This document shows positions 8,235-14,047 of a DNA stretch of 14,047 nucleotides, piece after piece. The DNA comes from Roseicyclus sp965662675. Its GTDB lineage: Bacteria > Pseudomonadota > Alphaproteobacteria > Rhodobacterales > Rhodobacteraceae. Position 1 is the first letter of the stretch. Each line of letters starts with the position of its first letter. The stretch covers positions 1-14,047 of the forward strand of contig NZ_CBFIIK010000070.1 in NCBI RefSeq assembly GCF_965662675.1, in the 5' to 3' direction. Below the pieces are notes generated by a model. That model was not told the DNA's origin, made no database searches, and was given only the letters and a program-made list of their open reading frames with translations. Both the position numbers and the translations under genes were made by a program.

Positions 8235-9703
8235 TGACTGCGGCCCGCCCGATCCCCCTTTCGAACAAGACATTGGGCGATCTGCCCAAGGCGATCTTGC
8301 GCCCCGGCTACGATCGCGCGCGGCTGACCCCCGGTATCGTGCATATCGGCTTGGGCAATTTCCACCGCGCCCATCAGGCATGGTATCTGCATCGGCTGAT
8401 GCAGCAGGGCCTTGCCCATGACTGGGCGATCCTTGGGGCAGGGGTGATGCCCCATGACGCCGCGATGCGCGACAAGCTCTTGGCGCAAGATTGCCTGACC
8501 ACCTTGATCGAATTGGCCCCCACCCATCGCAGCGCCGAGGTGACGGGCGCGATGATCGACTATCTGCCGGTCCAAGAAGGGCATGGCCCGCTGATCGCGG
8601 CCATGACCGACCCGTGTATTCGTATCGTCAGCCTGACCGTGACCGAGGGGGGGTATTACGTCGATCCGGTCTCAGGCGGTTTGGATGTGACCCATCCCGA
8701 TATTCTTCATGATGCTGCCAATCCCGACCGCCCCCGAACGGCCTTTGGTGCCATGGTGGCCGCCTTGCGCGCGCGCCGCGCGGCAGGGTGTGGGCCTTTT
8801 ACAGGGCTCAGCTGTGACAATCTTCGCGGCAATGGGGCCGTGTTGCGGCAAACGCTGGTGGGCCTTGCCCGTCTTTCTGATCCCGGCTTGGCCGATTGGA
8901 TCGACAGCCACGGCGCCTTCCCCAATTCCATGGTCGACAGCATCGTGCCTGCCACTGGACCCAGTGAATTGGCCTTGGCGCGTGAATTGGGCGTAGCTGA
9001 TGCCGCGCCGGTCACGCATGAGAATTTCCGCCAATGGGTCATGGAGGATGAGTTTTGCGCCGGACGCCCCGATTGGGACAAGGTCGGCGCGATCTTTACC
9101 GATCAGGTGCATGCCTATGAGATGATGAAGATCCGCGTGCTGAACGCGGGCCATCAGGTCTTGGCCAATGCCGGTGAACTGTTGGGCGCGGCCACGATCG
9201 CCGATTGCATGGCCCATCCCGCGATCGCGGCGCTGTTTCGCAAGATCCAAATGACCGAGATCCTGCCCTATGTCAGCGCGGTGCCGGGCATGACGCCCAA
9301 GGCTTATCTGGACCTGATCGAGCGGCGCTTTGCCAACCCCGCGATCCGCGACACGACCNNNNNNNNNNATCCCGGTTTCGTGCTGCCCATCTTGCGCGAT
9401 GCGATTGCGGCGGGCGGCCCGGTTGAAGGTCTCGCCCTTGTCGAGGCCCTTTGGGCAAGGATGTGCGCTGGCCAACGCGAGGATGGCGGCGTGATCGCGG
9501 CCAATGATCCCCATTGGGATGCGCTCAGTGCCACCGCGCAGCAAGCAAAGGACAACCCGCGCCTCTGGCTGGAGCAGGCGACGCTTTACGGCGATGTGCT
9601 GGGGCACATGCCCTTTGTCACCGCCTTTGATGACTGGCTGAGGGTGATCTGGACCGACGGAACTGAAGCGGCCATTGCCAAATTCACGAACACGGCCAGC
9701 TGA
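8234..9703 (+). CDS. mtlK: Mannitol 2-dehydrogenase, long-chain polyol dehydrogenase (contains assembly gap)
   Basis: About 489 residues of the polyol-specific long-chain dehydrogenase family (MtlK/MtlD/UxaB-like), which oxidises D-mannitol to D-fructose and often D-arabitol to D-xylulose with NAD+. Visible family motifs are GIVHIGLGNFHRAHQAWY (N-terminal Rossmann fold), LTVTEGGYY, SCDNLRGNG and FPNSMVDSIVP. The catalytic signature K-x4-N-x2-H is in MKIRVLNAGHQVL (Lys299, Asn304, His307 counted from this start). I prefer the ATG at 8234, which forms a TGATG junction with smoS. An in-frame ATG at 8222 would add four residues and cannot be excluded; neither has a strong ribosome site. Ten Ns at 9359-9368 interrupt the gene. 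The protein reads IRDTT, gap, PGFVLP, whereas relatives carry a longer conserved stretch there, so the real sequence is probably longer. It is the last gene of the operon. Confidence 0.92.
   Translation: MTAARPIPLSNKTLGDLPKAILRPGYDRARLTPGIVHIGLGNFHRAHQAWYLHRLMQQGLAHDWAILGAGVMPHDAAMRDKLLAQDCLTTLIELAPTHRSAEVTGAMIDYLPVQEGHGPLIAAMTDPCIRIVSLTVTEGGYYVDPVSGGLDVTHPDILHDAANPDRPRTAFGAMVAALRARRAAGCGPFTGLSCDNLRGNGAVLRQTLVGLARLSDPGLADWIDSHGAFPNSMVDSIVPATGPSELALARELGVADAAPVTHENFRQWVMEDEFCAGRPDWDKVGAIFTDQVHAYEMMKIRVLNAGHQVLANAGELLGAATIADCMAHPAIAALFRKIQMTEILPYVSAVPGMTPKAYLDLIERRFANPAIRDTTXXXXPGFVLPILRDAIAAGGPVEGLALVEALWARMCAGQREDGGVIAANDPHWDALSATAQQAKDNPRLWLEQATLYGDVLGHMPFVTAFDDWLRVIWTDGTEAAIAKFTNTAS
9359..9368. 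other. Assembly gap of 10 Ns inside mtlK
   Basis: Ten undetermined bases interrupt the mtlK reading frame. The frame is kept across exactly ten bases, but a run of ten Ns is probably a placeholder rather than a measured length. The true insert may be longer, in steps of three if the gene is intact. Confidence 0.95.
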
Positions 9704-9724
9704 CTTCAACTTGATGCTTTGATC

Positions 9725-9741
9725 CGCATTCATGGAATGCG
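9725..9741 (+). terminator. Small hairpin after mtlK
   Basis: CGCATTC (9725-9731) and GAATGCG (9735-9741) form a 7-bp perfect stem with a 3-base loop, 21 bases after the mtlK stop. No T run follows. It could mark or protect the 3' end of the polyol operon transcript, but it is weak as an intrinsic terminator. Confidence 0.35.
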
Positions 9742-9878
9742 CAGTGCAGACACCGCCTATAACAAAGAAAATCCGTTACATCCCCGCAAGCATCGCATCG
9801 ATGCAATTATTCATCTCTTGCCGGAGGGGTCTGAGGGGGATTAGCGCGCGGCTCGTGTCGTTGGGAGTTTGGGAAAGC

Positions 9879-9901
9879 GCTTAGGTGACAGTGTCACAAG
9901 C
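9879..9901. repeat. Inverted repeat between convergent operons
   Basis: GTGAC-AGT-GTCAC (9885-9897) is a perfect 5-bp inverted repeat, flanked by GCTT (9879-9882) and AAGC (9898-9901), which extend it around a two-base bulge. It lies between the convergent mtlK and ABC-exporter ends, where a bidirectional transcription stop would be expected. It is short and has no adjacent T run, so the role is uncertain. Confidence 0.25.
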
Positions 9902-9948
9902 GAAGCTGAGAGTGGGTCGCATCTGACTGCTTCCCGAGGCAAGCCGTG

Positions 9949-10626
9949 TCATCCGGTAACCACACCATCTGCCACCTTGATCCGCCGCCGACATGCGGCC
10001 GCGATCTTCTCGTCATGTGTGGAAATCAGGAACGTCGTCCCCTCTTTGCGGTTGATCTCGCCAAGCAATTCCATCACCTGCATGGCCGACGCTCGGTCGA
10101 GGTTGCCTGTGGGTTCATCCGCCAGCACCAGCTCCGGCGCGTTCATCAGCGCGCGCGCGACCGCGACACGCTGTTTTTGCCCGCCGGACAGCTTGGCGGT
10201 TGGGAAATCGACCCGGTCCGCCATTCCCATGCGCACCAATAGATCGCGGCCGCGGCTGCGCGCGGCGGGCGTCTCGCGCCCATCGCGCACGGCTGTGGGA
10301 AAGACCACGTTTTCCAGCGCGGTGAAGTCGGGCAGCAAATTGTGGAATTGGAACACGAAGCCGATATGGGCGTTGCGAAACGCCGTTAGCGCCCGGTCGT
10401 CGGCCGCGATCATGTCTTGGCCCAGCATCTCATAGGCGCCGGAGTTTGGCGCCATCAGGGTGCCGAGGATTGTCAGCAGCGTGCTTTTCCCCGCGCCGGA
10501 CGGCCCCAGAAGAGCGGCCATCTCGCCTGCCTCGAGACGGAGCGACAGGCCGCGCAGCACGCGGGTCGCAGCCTCGCCCGTGCCGTAGGTCTTGACTAGG
10601 TCTCGAACCTCCAAAAGCGTGCTCAT
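9949..10626 (-). CDS. ABC exporter ATP-binding protein (MacB/LolD type)
   Basis: A 225-residue ATPase, the length typical of the LolD/MacB/FtsE group. Walker A is GPSGAGKST (41-49), the Q-loop Gln93 is in VFQFHNLLPDFTALENV, the signature is LSGGQKQR (146-153), Walker B is LVLADEP (166-172) followed by TGNLD, and the switch His204 is in STHD. The FQFHNLLP and ADEPTGNLD motifs are characteristic of the group that works with FtsX-like permeases by mechanotransmission rather than by carrying substrate through the membrane. The start ATG overlaps the permease stop (ATGA, 10626-10623), so the two should be made together. This is the last gene of a three-gene minus-strand operon, convergent with mtlK. 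The substrate is unknown: macrolide-like drugs, lipoproteins, peptides or lipids are all possible for the family. Confidence 0.92.
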   Translation of the reverse strand: MSTLLEVRDLVKTYGTGEAATRVLRGLSLRLEAGEMAALLGPSGAGKSTLLTILGTLMAPNSGAYEMLGQDMIAADDRALTAFRNAHIGFVFQFHNLLPDFTALENVVFPTAVRDGRETPAARSRGRDLLVRMGMADRVDFPTAKLSGGQKQRVAVARALMNAPELVLADEPTGNLDRASAMQVMELLGEINRKEGTTFLISTHDEKIAAACRRRIKVADGVVTG

Positions 10627-11831
10627 TGTCCGATCGCCGTGACGGGATCGACCCGCGAGGCGGCGCGCGCAGGCAAGATGGCGGCGAGGACCGCACCGAT
10701 CACCGTCAAGGTGATGGCGAGGCCATAGGAGCCTTGCGTGATGTCCATGGGCAGGGTTCCCGGCTCGAAGGCCTCGCGCGGAGGGAAGGGCAGGAGGGCG
10801 AGGTATCCCAGCGCAGCACCCGTGATGCCGCCCAAGAGCCCGATCAGCGCCCCTTGCGTAACGAAAACGAACACGACGAAATTCCGCCCCGCGCCCATTG
10901 CCCGCATAATCCCGATCTCGGGTCTACGCCGATAGGTGGACAGCATCAGCGCCGAGGCGACGCCGATCACAATGGTGATAAGCGCGAAGGTCTTGAGAAA
11001 GTAGCCCGTCTGTGCCTGCGCGTTCAGCGCCTCCATCAGCTGTTCGGCCCCGTCGGTCCAGGGCACCGCGTCAAGGTCGGTCAGGGCGCGGATGCGCAGT
11101 GCCGTAGCATCAGCCGCGTTCAGATCGTCGAGCTTGATCTCGATCTGGGTGACACCTTGCGGCATGGCGAACAACGTACGCGCCACGGGCAGGCCGACGA
11201 AGGCGCGCGCCCCGTCCATCGCGCCATTGCCGGTCTCGAAAATGCCCGAAAGCGTCAGCAGCGCCGTGACCCCACCCGCGCTTTGCAGCCGCACTGATTG
11301 ACCCCGAGACAGCGCAAGATCGTCGGTGAGTTCGCGACCCAACACGATCAGCCCAGGGCCGAGCCGGGCCGAGCCTTCGACGATGTAGCCGTCAAGATCG
11401 AGGATCGCGGATTCCCGCCCGGGCATCAGACCGGTGACGCTGACCTGCGACACCTGCGCCCCGCGGGTGAGAAAGCCTGCCCCGCCGATCTGCGGCGACA
11501 CCGCCTTGACGCCGGGAACTGCCTCGATCAGCGGCAGCCATGTTTCGGCCTCGCTCAGCGTCGCGGTGCGTGTGCGGCCGCGCTCGGTGACGGCGAGCAC
11601 ATGGCCGGGCGCGGTGATCAGCACGGCGGGATCGAGATCCGCGGCCTCGATCGTGATGTGCGAGATGTCTCCGACGGTGCGCGATAGGATGAACTCGGCC
11701 AGCCCGCCGATCAGGGCCGACATGAAGATGAAGATGAACACGCCGACCGCGACGCCTGTGACCAAAAGCGCCGTCTGCGCTTTGTTCGCCATCAGATAGC
11801 GGATGGCAATTTTGAGCGCGTAGCGCATCAT
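10623..11831 (-). CDS. ABC exporter permease, FtsX/MacB-like
   Basis: A 402-residue MacB/LolC-type membrane protein. One hydrophobic segment lies near the N-terminus (about 18-45, TALLVTGVAVGVFIFIFMSALIG). A large periplasmic domain of about 230 residues follows, then three C-terminal helices (about 282-305, 323-350 and 370-392). This is the FtsX-like four-helix layout. The sequence MLSTYRRRPEIGIMRAMGAG is the conserved FtsX-domain signature (R..EIG..RA.GA), and it ends with ARAASRVDPVTAIGQ, again typical (P...A...DP..AL). It begins MMRY, with ATG at 11831 overlapping the fusion-protein stop (ATGA, 11831-11828). It would couple ATP hydrolysis in the cytoplasm to movements of the periplasmic domain and the fusion protein. 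The substrate cannot be inferred from the sequence. Confidence 0.92.
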   Translation of the reverse strand: MMRYALKIAIRYLMANKAQTALLVTGVAVGVFIFIFMSALIGGLAEFILSRTVGDISHITIEAADLDPAVLITAPGHVLAVTERGRTRTATLSEAETWLPLIEAVPGVKAVSPQIGGAGFLTRGAQVSQVSVTGLMPGRESAILDLDGYIVEGSARLGPGLIVLGRELTDDLALSRGQSVRLQSAGGVTALLTLSGIFETGNGAMDGARAFVGLPVARTLFAMPQGVTQIEIKLDDLNAADATALRIRALTDLDAVPWTDGAEQLMEALNAQAQTGYFLKTFALITIVIGVASALMLSTYRRRPEIGIMRAMGAGRNFVVFVFVTQGALIGLLGGITGAALGYLALLPFPPREAFEPGTLPMDITQGSYGLAITLTVIGAVLAAILPARAASRVDPVTAIGQ

Positions 11832-13009
11832 AGCCCGTCCACGGCGACGGCCTGTCCTTCGGCGATGCCCATCCCCTCGGTGATGACCGCGTCGCCTGCG
11901 CCCAATCCGGAGCTGACGATCAGACGGGCCGCGGGCCAGTCAACGACCCTCACGGATTGCCATTGCGCCACACCGTCCGAGATGATGAAGACACCGATGT
12001 CGTCCCCTTTTGTCTGCAAGGCGGTGCGCGGTACGGTCAGCGCGGCATCGCGCTGCTCCACGATGATGTTGGCCGCCACGGTCAGTCCGACAGGCGCATC
12101 GACCGGATCATCGAAGCCGATCCTTACGGCAAGGCCCCCCGTTGCGATATCCACCTGTCGAGACACGATTGTCACCTGACCGTCGCGCGTGCCGGTTTCG
12201 CCCGCCAGCTGAAGCACCGCTGTCTGGCCGGGGGAGATCTGCATCGCATAGGCCTCGTCGACGTCCACCTCGACGATCAGAACGCGCAGATCTGTGAGCG
12301 TCAGCAGCTGCGTGGCCTGATCGACGATCTGCCCGAGCTCAACGTTCAGCACGAGGACTGTGCCATTCAGAGGGGCCCTGATGGTGTGGTCGCGCAGCGC
12401 AACCTGTGCCTGCTCAAGCACGGCGGTAAGGCGTTCGACGTCCCTCTCGGCTGATTGCACGGCGCGCGCCTCGCTTTCCAGCACGCTGCGCGCAACGTTT
12501 TCCCCAAGCGCAAGTGAGCGGTCATAGGCCTCGCGTCGCTCGTCGCGCGTGATGCGCGTGGCGTCCAATGCAGCCATTGCCTGCCGGACGACCGTGTTCT
12601 GCGCTTCGGCGTCGATCCGTACCAGAACTTGCCCGGCTTCGACCTTGTCGCCTTCGGCCACAAGCAGGGCCACGACGGCACCGCTCACGCGGGGGCGCAC
12701 GGCAACGGAGTGAAGGGCGGCAAGCTGACCGTTGACGGCGAGCACACGCGTCACCGGGGCGGGACTGACGATCTCAACTGATACCGGCGTCGGACGTGCC
12801 AGCCAGAACGCGGAAAAGACAACGCCTACGACGACGAGCGCCAGTGCTCCCGCACCCACCAAAGGCCAAAAGAGCCGAGTGCGCGACTGCGGAGAAGCGG
12901 GAGGGGGTGGCGGAGGGCGCACGACCGGAACCCGCGCAACCGGCGTCGCAGGGTCTGGATGTGATGGGTCTGCATTCTCTCGACTGGGTGTTTTCTGGCC
13001 GACCGTCAC
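11828..13009 (-). CDS. Membrane fusion protein (HlyD/MacA-type periplasmic adaptor)
   Basis: A 393-residue periplasmic adaptor. Residues 1-46 are a charged and proline-rich cytoplasmic tail that includes a run of six prolines (32-37). A single membrane anchor follows (about 47-70). Then come the two halves of the lipoyl domain (about 98-133, VRPRVSGAVVALLVAEGDKVEAGQVLVRID, and 207-238, TIRAPLNGTVLVLNVELGQIVD), separated by a coiled-coil hairpin of about 70 residues. Beta-barrel and membrane-proximal domains complete it. The start is a GTG at 13009. AGGAAGGA lies 9 to 16 bases before it, and the ATG at 13019 in another frame leads nowhere. It is the first gene of the exporter operon and would link the permease to an outer-membrane channel. 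None is encoded here, so a TolC-like protein elsewhere would be needed. The long proline-rich N-terminal tail is unusual. Confidence 0.9.
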   Translation of the reverse strand: MTVGQKTPSRENADPSHPDPATPVARVPVVRPPPPPPASPQSRTRLFWPLVGAGALALVVVGVVFSAFWLARPTPVSVEIVSPAPVTRVLAVNGQLAALHSVAVRPRVSGAVVALLVAEGDKVEAGQVLVRIDAEAQNTVVRQAMAALDATRITRDERREAYDRSLALGENVARSVLESEARAVQSAERDVERLTAVLEQAQVALRDHTIRAPLNGTVLVLNVELGQIVDQATQLLTLTDLRVLIVEVDVDEAYAMQISPGQTAVLQLAGETGTRDGQVTIVSRQVDIATGGLAVRIGFDDPVDAPVGLTVAANIIVEQRDAALTVPRTALQTKGDDIGVFIISDGVAQWQSVRVVDWPAARLIVSSGLGAGDAVITEGMGIAEGQAVAVDGL

Positions 13010-13222
13010 GAAAAAGCATCCTTCCTGTGGGGGACCGCCGATCGAGCGACCGCGCCCTCGGGCCTTACCTCCGCGCAGATAAAATACGTCCCAGCGCGGT
13101 TTCCGCCTTGATGTGGATCAGCGACGACTACAGCGATACTGATTCAAACCAATCCACCCTAGATCAGCTTGGCAGTATTAATGGCTATGGCATCGCGCGT
13201 CCCCGCGCCCGCTCCGCCCGGG

Positions 13223-13242
13223 AGGACCCATGAATGGGTCCT
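13223..13242. repeat. Perfect 9-bp palindrome upstream of the exporter operon
   Basis: AGGACCCAT (13223-13231) and ATGGGTCCT (13234-13242) are perfect inverted copies spaced by two bases. The site lies about 215 bp upstream of the membrane fusion protein start. It could be the operator of an unlinked dimeric regulator or, as RNA, an 8-bp hairpin. The function is unknown. Confidence 0.45.
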
Positions 13243-13516
13243 GTCGTCTGAACAAGCTCGCGGGGTTCGTGTGAGGCCCCGGCGATTATCCCCGACAGAA
13301 TTTCGCAACAGACTCACGATCCAAGAGCGGATACTGGCTAGCCGCGGATCCGCCTAACCGGCGGCGCAAGCAACGCCTTCTCACCGTCTGCCACTTGCCC
13401 CTGATCTTGGTTGATAATCAGACTTTCCTGATTTTACCTCACATAAAGCCCCACATAGAATAAACGCTTGCTCGAAGGGCTTTCAGGCCGAATTCCGCGC
13501 CCTATCGATGCGGCGG

Positions 13517-13548
13517 CGCGCGCTTAGGCGTCCAGAGAGAAGCGCGCG
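13517..13548. repeat. GC-rich 9-bp inverted repeat
   Basis: CGCGCGCTT (13517-13525) and AAGCGCGCG (13540-13548) flank a 14-base loop. Two bases after the right arm comes TATTTT, so on the plus strand it resembles a poor intrinsic terminator. No gene ends just before it, so it may be a leftover of a decayed gene or chance in GC-rich DNA. Confidence 0.3.
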
Positions 13549-13737
13549 GCTATTTTCTGGCGCGCTGCCCGCTTTCGGCACCCCTCCGGCAATAACGCGC
13601 ATCGACCGTGAGTGGTGGGACAACTAGCTTCTCTCCCACTTTATCCAAACAATCTTGGCCGGTTCTTGATAGGCATCACTTCCAACTTATCGCGCCGATG
13701 GTGCTTGTCCCCCCAAGACGTATTTCCGTTTGAATCC

Positions 13738-14047
13738 GCCGATCCATAAGCAGGCGGTCGTGGTATCTCGCTGTACTTGGTGGAAACCGATGGGCTGGCT
13801 GGGTCTCGCAGGTGGCGCAATCTCGACAAGCTGGGGATGAGATCAAACGACACCTCTGAGCTTTTCTTTGACGCGATGCGCGTGCCGGCATCGGCTTCGC
13901 GCTGCCCCAAATAGGGACAGAGCTTTGCGCAGATGATGCAGCAATTGCCGCAAGAGCGCCTGTTGATCGGGGTCTATGCGGTGGCACGCATCGAACGTGC
14001 CCTGCGGGTCACGCTGGATTACGTCAAGCAACGCACAGCCTTTGGTA
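13738..14047 (+). pseudogene. Acyl-CoA dehydrogenase, broken and cut by the window edge
   Basis: One plus-strand frame reads ADP-stop-AGGRGISLYLVETD, then RNLDKLGMRSNDTSELFFD, then AMRVPASAS, stop, GQSFAQMMQQLPQERLLIG, then VARIERAL and DYVKQRTAFG. This is the middle to start of the C-terminal domain of acyl-CoA dehydrogenases (flavoenzymes of fatty-acid or branched-chain acyl-CoA oxidation). In-frame stops are TAA at 13747-13749 and TAG at 13912-13914. Around the second, the residues SRCPK replace the usual LLG.E, so the local frame is also damaged, and TAG probably derives from the GAG (Glu) of EGQ.F. Upstream, YRADGACPPKTYF at about 13687-13725 in another frame hints at the preceding RDG..V.NG.KTFI segment, with a deletion between. 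The catalytic Glu lies beyond the window. Similarity on both sides of the stops is high, so decay looks recent. Confidence 0.82.

Larger units (their letters stand above)
13010..13737. other. Intergenic region with no convincing gene
   Basis: This stretch of more than 700 bases has no reading frame with recognisable similarity, and short frames on either strand look like chance. Its left part must carry the promoter of the minus-strand exporter operon. AT-rich TATTTT lies near 13080 on that strand, but I see no matching -35. Two inverted repeats, at 13223-13242 and 13517-13548, are listed separately. The right part may be decayed DNA continuous with the acyl-CoA dehydrogenase pseudogene. Confidence 0.55.

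Noticed and set aside
9795..9804. Palindrome GCATCGATGC after mtlK
   Set aside because: It is only 10 bases with no spacer, is too short to form a stable hairpin, and is common by chance in this base composition.
12796..13233. Plus-strand open frame across the start of the membrane fusion protein
   Set aside because: It is antisense to a well-supported gene, its product is Arg/Pro/Ala-rich without motifs, and it has no ribosome site.
9818..13592. 13-base sequence TTGCCGGAGGGGT at 9818-9830, repeated inverted at 13580-13592
   Set aside because: A few 13-base matches are expected by chance in 14 kb when both orientations are counted. The flanks do not match, so it is not evidence for a mobile-element boundary.

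Overview
The window is high-GC DNA from an alphaproteobacterium, most probably of the order Rhodobacterales (Rhodobacter/Roseobacter group). The main reason is its central block: a complete polyol-uptake and oxidation locus whose gene order (binding protein, two permeases, ATPase, short-chain sorbitol dehydrogenase, long-chain mannitol dehydrogenase) and protein sequences match the smoEFGK-smoS-mtlK operon known from Rhodobacter sphaeroides.

Layout. (1) 1-536: no intact gene. It holds a decayed 3' end of an IS3-type transposase that runs up to the 3' end of xylB. (2) 537-1985, minus strand: xylulokinase XylB. (3) 2149-3180, plus strand: a LacI-family regulator, divergent from xylB. (4) 3273-9703, plus strand: smoE, smoF, smoG, smoK, smoS, mtlK. 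The genes are closely spaced; smoK/smoS and smoS/mtlK overlap, and a perfect 11-bp hairpin separates smoE from smoF. mtlK contains a 10-N assembly gap that seems to hide a conserved segment. (5) 9704-9948: convergent intergenic space with small inverted repeats. (6) 9949-13009, minus strand: a three-gene MacAB/LolCDE-like ABC exporter operon (membrane fusion protein, FtsX-type permease, ATPase) joined by two ATGA overlaps. (7) 13010 to about 13740: no convincing gene, two inverted repeats. (8) about 13738 to the end: a broken acyl-CoA dehydrogenase gene with two in-frame stops.

How it works together (family knowledge plus inference). SmoE captures a hexitol or pentitol in the periplasm, SmoF/SmoG carry it across the inner membrane and SmoK supplies ATP. 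SmoS oxidises sorbitol (or galactitol) and MtlK oxidises mannitol/arabitol-type polyols to ketoses. XylB would phosphorylate D-xylulose, which fits D-arabitol (or xylitol) use. No fructokinase is present here, so fructose from mannitol or sorbitol would need one encoded elsewhere. The LacI-type regulator probably controls both transcription units. An 18-base element, matching at 15 of 18 positions, occurs in both the xylB/regulator gap and the smoE promoter region, with a third, looser copy 21 bp away.

I found no clearly novel defence, mobile or RNA-based system. The points most worth a second look are the shared operator-like element, the intercistronic hairpin, the mtlK gap and the two pseudogenes at the window edges.
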